Source: Paracoccaceae bacterium (lineage in GTDB: Bacteria > Pseudomonadota > Alphaproteobacteria > Rhodobacterales > Rhodobacteraceae). From it: 5,281 bases of DNA. Made by a program: the position numbers and the translations under genes. The notes below the pieces were generated by a model, which ran no database searches, was not told where the DNA came from, and worked only from the letters and a program-made list of their open reading frames with translations. This document shows, piece by piece, positions 1-5,281 of the stretch. Every line of letters begins with the position of its first letter. Positions within the stretch are counted from its first letter, which is position 1. Location of the stretch: contig JALQYS010000578.1 of the NCBI GenBank assembly GCA_023254015.1, positions 1-5,281 on the forward strand, given 5' to 3'.

Positions 1-1597
1 GGTCGGCGGGGGCCGGGTTCAGCTTGTGCTGCAGCCACATGGTGATGCCCAGACTGATCGGCAGGACGCCGATAAAGATCATATGGGTCAGCGTGCCGGT
101 TGCGGGCGCGTCCCAGGGCATCAGGCCGAAGAGGTTGTAAAGCGAAGAGCTATCCGGCCCGGAGAGGTCGTCCAGCCAGCCAAAGAACGAGGCGTGACGC
201 AACTCCAGCGTGTTCGAGATCACCTTGAACAGCGCGTAAAAGATCGGAATCTGGATCAGGATCGGAAGGCAACCCGCGGCGGGGTTCACCTTCTTGTCCT
301 TGTAAAGCTGCATCATTTCGCGCTGCAGCTTCTGCTTGTCATCGCCGGCGCGTTCCTTCAGCGCCTCCATCTCGGGCTGCAGTTCTTTCATGCGCGCCAT
401 CGAGACATAGGATTTGTAGGCCAGCGGCAGGACGATCAGCTTCAGCACGAAGGTCAGCGCCATGATCGCCAGACCCATGTTGCCAATCAGTCCGTGCAGG
501 TGGTGCAGCAGCCAGAAAATCGGCTTGGTGAAGAAATAGAACCAACCCCAGTCGATGGCATCGATAAACCCTGCGATACCTGCATCGTTCTGATAGGCGC
601 GGATGGTGTCCCATTCCTTGGCCCCGGCATACAGCCGCGTCGTCACCTCGGCGGAGGTCCCGGGGGCGATGGCCATGACATCATGGTTGACCTCGGCCTG
701 ATAGATGTCGCTTTGCGGCACATAGCGGGCGACGGCTTTCCACGGTTTTCCCTGTTCTGGAACAAGGGTTGCCATCCAGTAATGGTCGGAGAACCCGATC
801 CAGCCGTCAGTGGTGGCGTCGATTTTCTCGGCAGGAAGCGTCTCACCCTCGGCCAGATCAAAATCGGCGAATTTGGAATATTTCACCTCGCCAAAAGTGC
901 CATCAGTGCGGCGGATCAGGCCCTCGTGGACAACATACGTGCCCATCAGCTTGGGCAGGCCATGGCGGGCGACGATGCCGTAGGGCGCAAGGCGCGCCTC
1001 GGCGCTGCCGGCGTTTTCCACCTTGTCAGTGACGGTGAACATGAAGTTCTCATCCACCGACAGCGTACGGGTGAAGGTCAGCCCCTTGGTGTTTTTCCAT
1101 TGCAGCGTGACCGGTTGTTCGGGGGCAAGGGTGCTGCCGGAAACCACGGCCCACTGGGTCTTGGCGTCGGGAACGTCGGTCGGGTCAAGCCCGTTGCCGG
1201 CCAGCCAGCCGAAAACCGCGTAATAGGGGTGATCCTTTCCGACCGGCGACAGAAGCCGCACCTCGGGAGAGGTGGGGTCGATCGTCTCGCGGTAGGTTTT
1301 CAGCGACAGATCGTCGATGCGCCCACCGGCCAGCGACAGCGACCCCGAAAGCTTTGGGGTGTCGATGGTCAGACGCGGGGCCTCGGGTGTGGGCTCGGTC
1401 GCGGTTGTGGCCGCAGCGGCGGGGGCCGCGTCGGCGGTCGTCGGCGGCGTGGCGGCCTCGGGGGCGGCGGCCTGTTCCGCGACGGGCTCCTCGGGGAACC
1501 ATTGCGGGAAAAGCATGGGCCCGCCAACGAACCAGGCGAGGATCACCAGAAAGCTGAGCACGGTCGCAAGGATGAGATTCTTGTTCTGATCGTCCAT
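1..1597 (-). CDS. yidC: Membrane protein insertase YidC (C-terminus cut off by window edge)
   Basis: YidC inserts and helps fold inner-membrane proteins, alone or with SecYEG. The frame stays open for 532 codons to the window edge, ending ...QHKLNPAPAD. Residues 8-26 form the N-terminal membrane helix. An Ala/Pro/Thr/Glu-rich linker spans about 36-74, followed by the large periplasmic beta domain to about 340. An amphipathic segment (about 341-355) precedes TM2 (about 374-393), then the cytoplasmic C1 hairpin rich in Lys, Glu and Gln (about 394-437). The family signature NPAAGCLPILIQIPIFYALF begins at Asn438 and starts TM3. A later hydrophobic helix, MIFIGVLPISLGITMW, lies near the edge. I expect several tens of residues to be missing. 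The start at 1597 gives the usual MDDQNKN terminus. An in-frame ATG at 1612 would add MVVVL, but the AGGA at 1613-1616 touches it directly, which is too close for a ribosome binding site. I see no frameshift. Confidence 0.97.
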   Translation of the reverse strand, partial: MDDQNKNLILATVLSFLVILAWFVGGPMLFPQWFPEEPVAEQAAAPEAATPPTTADAAPAAAATTATEPTPEAPRLTIDTPKLSGSLSLAGGRIDDLSLKTYRETIDPTSPEVRLLSPVGKDHPYYAVFGWLAGNGLDPTDVPDAKTQWAVVSGSTLAPEQPVTLQWKNTKGLTFTRTLSVDENFMFTVTDKVENAGSAEARLAPYGIVARHGLPKLMGTYVVHEGLIRRTDGTFGEVKYSKFADFDLAEGETLPAEKIDATTDGWIGFSDHYWMATLVPEQGKPWKAVARYVPQSDIYQAEVNHDVMAIAPGTSAEVTTRLYAGAKEWDTIRAYQNDAGIAGFIDAIDWGWFYFFTKPIFWLLHHLHGLIGNMGLAIMALTFVLKLIVLPLAYKSYVSMARMKELQPEMEALKERAGDDKQKLQREMMQLYKDKKVNPAAGCLPILIQIPIFYALFKVISNTLELRHASFFGWLDDLSGPDSSSLYNLFGLMPWDAPATGTLTHMIFIGVLPISLGITMWLQHKLNPAPAD

Positions 1598-1633
1598 CAG
1601 GACCACCACCATTCCTGTTCAAAGGTCCGGCCG

Positions 1634-1662
1634 GTTCAACGCCAGAGGCGACAAAAGGTCAA
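1634..1662 (-). promoter_or_regulatory. Possible promoter for yidC
   Basis: Reading the minus strand, TTGACC (1662-1657) matches the sigma70-type -35 consensus at five of six positions. Seventeen bases later TTGAAC (1639-1634) is only a weak -10 candidate (three of six). It lies about 40 bases upstream of the yidC start and directly after the hairpin that probably ends the upstream gene, so it is well placed to give yidC its own promoter. A second TTGAAC copy occurs 17 bases further on (1622-1617). This is inference from position and a partial consensus match; alphaproteobacterial promoters are often poor matches. Confidence 0.25.
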
Positions 1663-1694
1663 GCGCTTTCCCCGGATTTGCCGCGGGAAAGCGC
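1651..1694 (-). terminator. Probable rho-independent terminator after the GGDEF/EAL gene
   Basis: GCGCTTTCCC at 1663-1672 and GGGAAAGCGC at 1685-1694 form a perfect 10-bp inverted repeat. A further CGG/CCG pairing (1673-1675 with 1681-1683) around a one-base bulge leaves a small loop. On the minus strand the hairpin is followed by TTGACCTTTTGT, a T-rich but interrupted tail. The plus-strand side lacks a T tract, so the element fits termination on the minus strand. It starts about 50 bases beyond the stop codon of the EAL gene. The imperfect U-tract keeps confidence moderate. Confidence 0.55.
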
Positions 1695-1745
1695 GTGTTT
1701 CGCGGCCGGGCGTCTGCCACGGGCCGGGTCTTTGGCGCCTGGGCT

Positions 1746-3284
1746 TCAGCGGGCGCGATAGCCGATGCGGGGCGCGGCCGAGGGACGGGCGCGGTGGCGT
1801 TCGATCCAGTCCATGGTTTCGTCCACCGGCATCGGACGCGCGATGCCGAACCCCTGCACATCGCCGCAGCCCAACTGGGCCAGCATGGCATGTTCGCCCG
1901 GGGTCTCAACGCCTTCGGCCAGTGTCTGCAGCCCCAGCCTTTCGGCCATCGACAGAATCGCCGCCACCATCCTTTGCTGTTCGCGGTCCTCATCCACCTT
2001 GGTGACAAAGCTGCGGTCGATCTTGATGCGCCGAACCGCGAACCGCCGGATCGAGGTGATCGAGGCATGGCCGGTTCCGAAATCGTCCAGATCGATGCCG
2101 CAACCAAGGCGGGCCAGGGCCGCGATGTTCGACACGATCACATCATTGTCGGTTTCCGCCACCACATGCTCCAGAATTTCGACGCACAGCCGTTCTGGCG
2201 CAAGGTCGAAGCGATCGAGTTCCCATTTCAGCTTTTCCACCAGCCTTGGGTTGCGCAATTCGGCGGCCGAGAAATTCACGGCCACGGTCGGAACGCCGAG
2301 ACCTGCCTTGTCCCAGCGCGACATCGCAGTCAGGGCATTGAACAACATCACCTCACCCAATCGTTCCGACAGGCCCGCGTCTTCGATCATCGGCAGGAAA
2401 TCGGAGGGGGGGATCAGGCCCCGTTCGGGGTGATACCAGCGTGCCAAGGCCTCAAATCCCGAAAGTGCGCCGGTATCCGTGGAAATCTGCGGCTGGAAAT
2501 GCGCGCGGATCTGACCGTCATTCAGAGCTGCCTCCAACTCGTCGCGAATGGCCTCGCGATCGGCCCGGTGGCGGGCCATGTCGGGCGCATGCGCGCGAAT
2601 TGCGCCGGGGCCATGGTGGGCGGCCTCGTCCGCGGCAATCTGGGCCGCGTCCAAAAGGGCCTTTCCCGTGGGTTCGGGCGCGCGCTGACCCAAGCAAAAC
2701 CCCACCGAAGCCGAGATGTAAAGGCGCTGGGCATTCAGCGACACCGGCACGTTGATGGCAGCCTGCAGTCGCGCGGCAAGTTGCACCACGGTTTCCAGAT
2801 CCAACCGACGCACCGGAGCCAGAGCGACGGCAAATCCCCCGCCCTCAAGCCGCGCCACCAGATCGCCGGTGCGCAGGGCAGAGCACAGCCTTTCGGCGCA
2901 GCGGGTCAGAACTTCGGTCTGGGCGGCGCGCCCATAGCGATCCAGCACCTGATCCATGTCGTCGAATTGCACGACAAGACAGGCCGTCGTTCGCCCGGTC
3001 ACCGGCTCATCCCGCAGGATCTGATCCAGGACAGAGACCATCTGGCCGCGCAGGCCGAGGCCGCCCAAGGCATCGGGCAGCAGGGCTTGCTCTTCCGTTT
3101 CTTGAAAGGCACCGGCCAGGATGAACAGCAGCGGCGCGGCCAAAGTCACCAGAACCAGAACCCGTTCTCCCCCGAACCAGAAGGCGGCCAGCGTGATGGC
3201 GGGCAGAAAGAACACCATCTCGGGTCGCCGCATCAGCGCGACAAGCGCGCGGGCAGGGCGGGCAAGGCGAGTGGTCAACGGCAT
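1746..3284 (-). CDS. Membrane-anchored degenerate-GGDEF/EAL protein, probable c-di-GMP phosphodiesterase
   Basis: The 512-residue product probably hydrolyses cyclic di-GMP to pGpG at the inner membrane. Two closely spaced hydrophobic segments (about 22-38 and 41-60) form a hairpin anchor, with no recognisable sensor domain. Residues about 98-235 form a GGDEF fold whose signature reads EGGGF (147-151), so the catalytic acidic residues are gone. RTGD (138-141) keeps the RxxD inhibitory-site motif at the usual five-residue distance. The EAL domain (about 245-495) looks complete: FEALAR (Glu278), VNFSA (Asn337), VEILE (Glu369), DLDDFGTG (Asp400, Asp401), IKIDRSF (Lys421), AEGVET (Glu457, Glu460) and QGF (Gln477). 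AGGAG at 3297-3293 sits 8 bases before the ATG and supports this start. The gene follows ttcA after 73 bases and precedes a probable terminator. The EAL assignment and likely activity are well supported by motifs; the signal sensed is unknown, so I give no gene symbol. Confidence 0.93.
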   Translation of the reverse strand: MPLTTRLARPARALVALMRRPEMVFFLPAITLAAFWFGGERVLVLVTLAAPLLFILAGAFQETEEQALLPDALGGLGLRGQMVSVLDQILRDEPVTGRTTACLVVQFDDMDQVLDRYGRAAQTEVLTRCAERLCSALRTGDLVARLEGGGFAVALAPVRRLDLETVVQLAARLQAAINVPVSLNAQRLYISASVGFCLGQRAPEPTGKALLDAAQIAADEAAHHGPGAIRAHAPDMARHRADREAIRDELEAALNDGQIRAHFQPQISTDTGALSGFEALARWYHPERGLIPPSDFLPMIEDAGLSERLGEVMLFNALTAMSRWDKAGLGVPTVAVNFSAAELRNPRLVEKLKWELDRFDLAPERLCVEILEHVVAETDNDVIVSNIAALARLGCGIDLDDFGTGHASITSIRRFAVRRIKIDRSFVTKVDEDREQQRMVAAILSMAERLGLQTLAEGVETPGEHAMLAQLGCGDVQGFGIARPMPVDETMDWIERHRARPSAAPRIGYRAR

Positions 3285-3357
3285 GGCAGCGTCTCCTGCA
3301 AGGCACCGGATGGCAGCTCCGGCATGGAAACGCTAGGTGAACAGATTGACCGCTTTC

Positions 3358-4233
3358 TTAATCCACATCGCGAAGTTGCGGAGGATTTTCACTAAATGTT
3401 CCTGTTTGACGCAGCAGGCCGGCAAAGTCGAACAGGCCCGGATCGGCCAGATGCGATGGCCGCACATTCATCAGGGAGCGGAACATCACCTGACGACGGC
3501 CGGGGGTGCGGGCCTCCCATTCATCCAGCAACTTCTTCACCTGTGCGCGCTGCAGGCCTTCCTGACTGCCGCACAGGTCGCAGGGGATGATCGGATAGTT
3601 CATTGCGCGCGCGAACCGGTCACAATCCGCCTCGGGCACAAAGGCAAGCGGGCGATAGACAAACAGGTCGCCCTCCTCGTTCACCAGTTTGGGCGGCATC
3701 GTCGCCAGCCGCCCGCCGTGGAACAGGTTCATGAAGAAAGTTTCCAGAATGTCGTCCCGATGGTGGCCCAGAACCACAGCCGAGCACCCCTCTTCCCGAG
3801 CGATTCGGTAAAGGTTCCCGCGGCGCAACCGCGAACAGAGCGAACACATCGTGCCCCCTGGCGCGATCTTCGAGGTTACCACCGAATAGGTGTCCTGATA
3901 TTCGATCCGGTGCGGCACGCCCATGCGAGACAGGAATTCCGGCAGGACAGTGGCCGGAAATCCGGGCTGGCCCTGATCAAGGTTGCAGGCCAGAAGGTCC
4001 ACGGGCAAGAGGCCGCGCCATTTCAGCTCGTGCAAGACGGCCAGCAGGGTGTAGCTGTCCTTGCCGCCCGACAGGCAGACCAGCCAACGCGCGCCGGGTT
4101 CGATCATGCCATAGGTCTCGATCGCCTCGCGCACGTTCTGCACCAGCCGCTTGCGCAGCTTGCGAAACTCGGTTGATTTCGGCGCGCCGTGAAACAGCGG
4201 ATGGATGTCGTCGGAAAGATCGTCGTCCAGCAT
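3358..4233 (-). CDS. ttcA: tRNA 2-thiocytidine(32) synthetase TtcA
   Basis: TtcA thiolates cytidine 32 in the anticodon loop of certain tRNAs in the cytoplasm, using ATP to activate the base and a [4Fe-4S] cluster. From the start chosen here the protein has 291 residues, near the family norm. The PP-loop ATP-binding motif SGGKDS is at 55-60. Cluster-type cysteines occur in CSLC (Cys130, Cys133) and in CDLCGSQ (Cys218, Cys221). The family stretch GHHRDDILETFF (156-167) is intact, as are MPPKL and the terminal PSHL...LFDF region. The open frame extends to a GTG at 4263, but that codon has no good ribosome binding site. The ATG at 4233 is preceded by GAGGGG and gives a family-like N-terminus, MLDDDLSDDIHPLFHG. 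The gene lies 150 bases after yidD and 73 bases before the EAL gene. Cys-motif spacing separates it from TilS and other PP-loop enzymes. Confidence 0.96.
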   Translation of the reverse strand: MLDDDLSDDIHPLFHGAPKSTEFRKLRKRLVQNVREAIETYGMIEPGARWLVCLSGGKDSYTLLAVLHELKWRGLLPVDLLACNLDQGQPGFPATVLPEFLSRMGVPHRIEYQDTYSVVTSKIAPGGTMCSLCSRLRRGNLYRIAREEGCSAVVLGHHRDDILETFFMNLFHGGRLATMPPKLVNEEGDLFVYRPLAFVPEADCDRFARAMNYPIIPCDLCGSQEGLQRAQVKKLLDEWEARTPGRRQVMFRSLMNVRPSHLADPGLFDFAGLLRQTGTFSENPPQLRDVD

Positions 4234-4236
4234 GGG

Positions 4237-4242
4237 CCCCTC
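4237..4242 (-). promoter_or_regulatory. Ribosome binding site deciding the ttcA start
   Basis: On the minus strand GAGGGG is followed by CCC and then the ATG at 4233. Taking the GAGG core (4242-4239), the spacer is five bases. The upstream GTG alternative at 4263 is preceded by GGCCCGGTTTT, which has no purine-rich site at a workable distance. This favours the shorter protein. Confidence 0.5.
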
Positions 4243-4274
4243 GCAGTCTGCCTCCCTTCGCACAAAACCGGGCC

Positions 4275-4314
4275 AAGGGAAAACCCTTTCCTGCGGGCCA
4301 AAATATCGCCCGCA
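4275..4314 (-). repeat. Two adjacent hairpins between yidD and ttcA, possible weak terminator or attenuator
   Basis: TGCGGGC (4292-4298) and GCCCGCA (4308-4314) form a perfect 7-bp stem with an A/T-rich nine-base loop. Next to it, AAGGG (4275-4279) and CCCTT (4284-4288) form a 5-bp stem with an AAAA/TTTT loop. Read on the minus strand, the strong hairpin comes first, about 70 bases after the yidD stop, and the weaker one follows within a few bases. Neither has a clean U-tract behind it; a short TTTT appears only after GGCCCGG. The pair could reduce read-through from rpmH-rnpA-yidD, stabilise a 3' end, or be chance in GC-rich DNA. Confidence 0.35.
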
Positions 4315-4383
4315 ACACGTCCGACCCCTGCTGACAGGGCTTCGGCGCAGCGTGTCTCACCAGTAGGAAAGGCGGTGGTTTCG

Positions 4384-4632
4384 TCAGTGGGTCTTGTCGA
4401 AGTCGGGGTCGCTGCCCGGCACCGGATCATAGCCATGCCCCCCCCAAGGGTGGCAGCGGCAGAGGCGGTGCGCGGCCAGAAAGCTGCCCTTCAGGCCGCC
4501 ATGCCGCTCCAGCGCCTCCAGCGCATAGGCCGAGCACGTCGGCTGGAACCGGCAGCCGTGGCCAACCCAGGGGCTGAGCAAAAGCCGGTAGGCCCGGACG
4601 GGCAGGGCGGCGAGGTGGGCGAGCGGCGTCAT
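4384..4632 (-). CDS. yidD: Membrane protein insertion efficiency factor YidD
   Basis: YidD is a small protein on the inner face of the membrane that assists YidC-dependent insertion. The 82-residue product carries the family hallmarks in order: an N-terminal amphipathic stretch LPVRAYRLLLSPWVGHGCRF (10-29), PTCSAYALEALERHG (31-45), and CRCHPWGGHGYDPVP (58-72), including the conserved Cys residues. Length is typical. Its ATG overlaps the rnpA stop codon as ATGA (4629-4632), which suggests translational coupling and joint transcription with rnpA and probably rpmH. yidC, its usual next neighbour, is here displaced by about 2.8 kb. I see nothing degenerate in the sequence. Confidence 0.97.
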   Translation of the reverse strand: MTPLAHLAALPVRAYRLLLSPWVGHGCRFQPTCSAYALEALERHGGLKGSFLAAHRLCRCHPWGGHGYDPVPGSDPDFDKTH

Positions 4633-5036
4633 GTCTTGTGCAGGCGCGCAAGGGCGCCATGCAGGTCGGCCAGAAGCAGGGCGAAATCGCGCACGGTCGT
4701 CACGCCGGGTTTGGCAACCAGCACATAATCCCAGCCGGGGCGCGCCATTTTGGGCAGCACCTCGCGCGCAATGGCGCGCAGGCGGCGCTTGGCGCGGTTG
4801 CGCGCCACAGCGTTGCCGATTTTCTTCGAGGCGGTGAACCCCACCCGCACGCCCGGCGTTTCATCCCGGCGGTCGCGGGCCTGAACAAGAAACCCACCCG
4901 TCGCCTGCCGCAGAGCAGAGGCCGCGCGCAGGAAATCCGGTCGATTCTGCAGGGTCGAGATGCAAAGCGAAACCGCCGGGGCGGCTGGCATGGCATCAGC
5001 TGTGCTGACCATGCCCGGCATCTCCGGCGGCGTCAT
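4629..5036 (-). CDS. rnpA: Ribonuclease P protein component RnpA
   Basis: RnpA binds the catalytic RNase P RNA and helps it cleave the 5' leader from tRNA precursors. From the start chosen here it has 135 residues. The conserved fold begins at NRPDFLRA (about 31-38) and continues through VRVGFTASKKIGNAVARNR; the RNR-type RNA-binding motif ARNRAKRRLR is at 78-87, followed by GWDYVLVAKPG. About 25 residues precede the fold and are rich in Pro, Ala and Met, a lineage-type extension. Start choice is uncertain: ATG at 5048 adds MVKD but has no clear ribosome binding site. ATG at 5036 has GGTGA (5046-5042) five bases upstream. ATG at 5012 has GGAG nine bases upstream. I favour 5036. It follows rpmH by 37 bases and overlaps yidD by four, so it is very probably co-transcribed with both. 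Confidence 0.95.
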   Translation of the reverse strand: MTPPEMPGMVSTADAMPAAPAVSLCISTLQNRPDFLRAASALRQATGGFLVQARDRRDETPGVRVGFTASKKIGNAVARNRAKRRLRAIAREVLPKMARPGWDYVLVAKPGVTTVRDFALLLADLHGALARLHKT

Positions 5037-5073
5037 GTCTTTCACCATGGCTGGCCCCGAAAGGCCCGCAGGG

Positions 5074-5208
5074 TCAAGCCGACAGCTTGTGGCGGCCCTT
5101 GGCGCGGCGGGCGGCCAGCACCAGACGGCCGCCTTTGGTGGCCATGCGGGCGCGGAAACCGTGGCGGCGCTTGCGGACCAGGTTCGACGGTTGGTAAGTG
5201 CGCTTCAT
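5074..5208 (-). CDS. rpmH: 50S ribosomal protein L34
   Basis: L34 is a small, very basic protein of the large ribosomal subunit. The 44-residue frame starts MKRTYQPSNLVRKRRHGF and continues RMATKGGRLVLAARRAKGR to end HKLSA, matching the family along its whole length and at its usual size. GGAGAG (5219-5214) lies five bases before the ATG, a good ribosome binding site. rnpA follows closely, the nearly universal bacterial rpmH-rnpA arrangement, and the pair is expected to be transcribed together from a promoter at or beyond the right edge of the window. Confidence 0.98.
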   Translation of the reverse strand: MKRTYQPSNLVRKRRHGFRARMATKGGRLVLAARRAKGRHKLSA

Positions 5209-5281
5209 CGCGGCTCTCCGTATCACAACGCAGCGCGAAACCCCGAGGATTCGAGCGCCACTCCTATTCGAAGCCCGCTCT
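5209..5281 (-). promoter_or_regulatory. Leader upstream of rpmH, promoter not resolved
   Basis: This stretch should contain the 5' leader of the rpmH-rnpA-yidD transcript and perhaps its promoter, given the position of rpmH. I cannot identify a convincing -35/-10 pair. What is visible is a hexamer, ATTCGA, present twice on the plus strand 17 bases apart (5249-5254 and 5266-5271), each copy followed by a GC-rich pentamer. There is also one GANTC site (GATTC, 5248-5252), the target of the alphaproteobacterial methylase CcrM. The window ends too soon to tell whether the promoter lies here. Confidence 0.3.

Noticed and set aside
1185..1622. Minus-strand frame of about 145 codons overlapping the start of yidC
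   Set aside because: It is an Arg-rich out-of-frame reading of the yidC N-terminal region. The yidC frame here encodes the conserved N-terminus and first membrane helix.
26..2005. Plus-strand open frame of about 659 codons opposite yidC and the end of the EAL gene
   Set aside because: The translation is rich in Gln, Arg, His and Gly with no recognisable domain, and it lies opposite an intact, clearly identified yidC. Long antisense frames are expected in GC-rich genomes with biased codon use.
3306..3322. Inverted repeat CCGGA/TCCGG in the gap between ttcA and the EAL gene
   Set aside because: Only five base pairs with a seven-base loop and no T-rich tail on either side. It is too weak to call a terminator.
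1695..3395. Plus-strand open frame of about 566 codons opposite the GGDEF/EAL gene
   Set aside because: It mirrors a gene with a full set of EAL catalytic motifs and a good ribosome binding site. Its own product has shadow-like composition and no motif.
3337..4176. Plus-strand open frame of about 279 codons opposite ttcA
   Set aside because: ttcA on the other strand carries the PP-loop and both Cys motifs. The antisense translation shows no family features.
4234..4263. N-terminal extension of TtcA from the GTG at 4263
   Set aside because: No suitable ribosome binding site precedes the GTG, while the ATG at 4233 has one and yields the usual family N-terminus.
4326..4339. CCCTG/CAGGG hairpin in the yidD-ttcA gap
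   Set aside because: A five-base stem without extension or T tract, easily expected by chance in GC-rich sequence.
5037..5073. GGCC-based hairpin between rpmH and rnpA
   Set aside because: The pairing is short, relies on self-complementary GGCC, and has no T tract. A terminator would also be unexpected inside this tight cluster.

Overview
The window looks like a high-GC alphaproteobacterial chromosome, most probably from the Rhodobacterales (Paracoccaceae/Rhodobacteraceae type). This rests on remembered family features: a YidC starting MDDQNKNLILATVLSF, an RnpA with a long N-terminal extension before the conserved fold, a TtcA with the LFHGAPKSTEF N-terminus, and a 44-residue L34. No database search was possible.

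All six genes lie on the minus strand and are transcribed from high to low coordinates: rpmH (ribosomal protein L34), rnpA (RNase P protein subunit), yidD (membrane insertion efficiency factor), ttcA (tRNA 2-thiocytidine-32 synthase), a membrane-anchored degenerate-GGDEF/EAL protein (probable c-di-GMP phosphodiesterase), and yidC (Sec/YidC insertase). yidC runs off the left edge, so its C-terminus is missing.

Region by region: 5209-5281 is the leader upstream of rpmH. 4629-5208 is the compact rpmH-rnpA-yidD cluster, and rnpA and yidD overlap by ATGA. 4234-4383 is a non-coding gap with two adjacent inverted repeats. 3358-4233 is ttcA. 3285-3357 is a short gap carrying a good ribosome binding site. 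1746-3284 is the GGDEF/EAL gene. 1598-1745 holds a hairpin that probably terminates the EAL transcript, with a possible promoter for yidC at its foot. 1-1597 is yidC.

Functionally this is the common bacterial rpmH-rnpA-yidD-yidC neighbourhood (translation, tRNA 5' maturation, inner-membrane insertion). A second tRNA-related gene (ttcA) and a c-di-GMP gene sit between yidD and yidC. The non-coding gaps on both sides of this pair suggest that yidC may be expressed separately from rpmH-rnpA-yidD. Long open frames on the plus strand (26-2005, 1695-3395, 3337-4176) lie opposite recognised genes and were rejected as codon-bias artefacts. I found no mobile element, CRISPR array, tRNA or rRNA. The most unusual points are the gene order and the GGDEF domain of the EAL protein, which has lost its catalytic motif but kept an RxxD inhibitory-site motif. 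I do not see a convincing new multi-gene system here.
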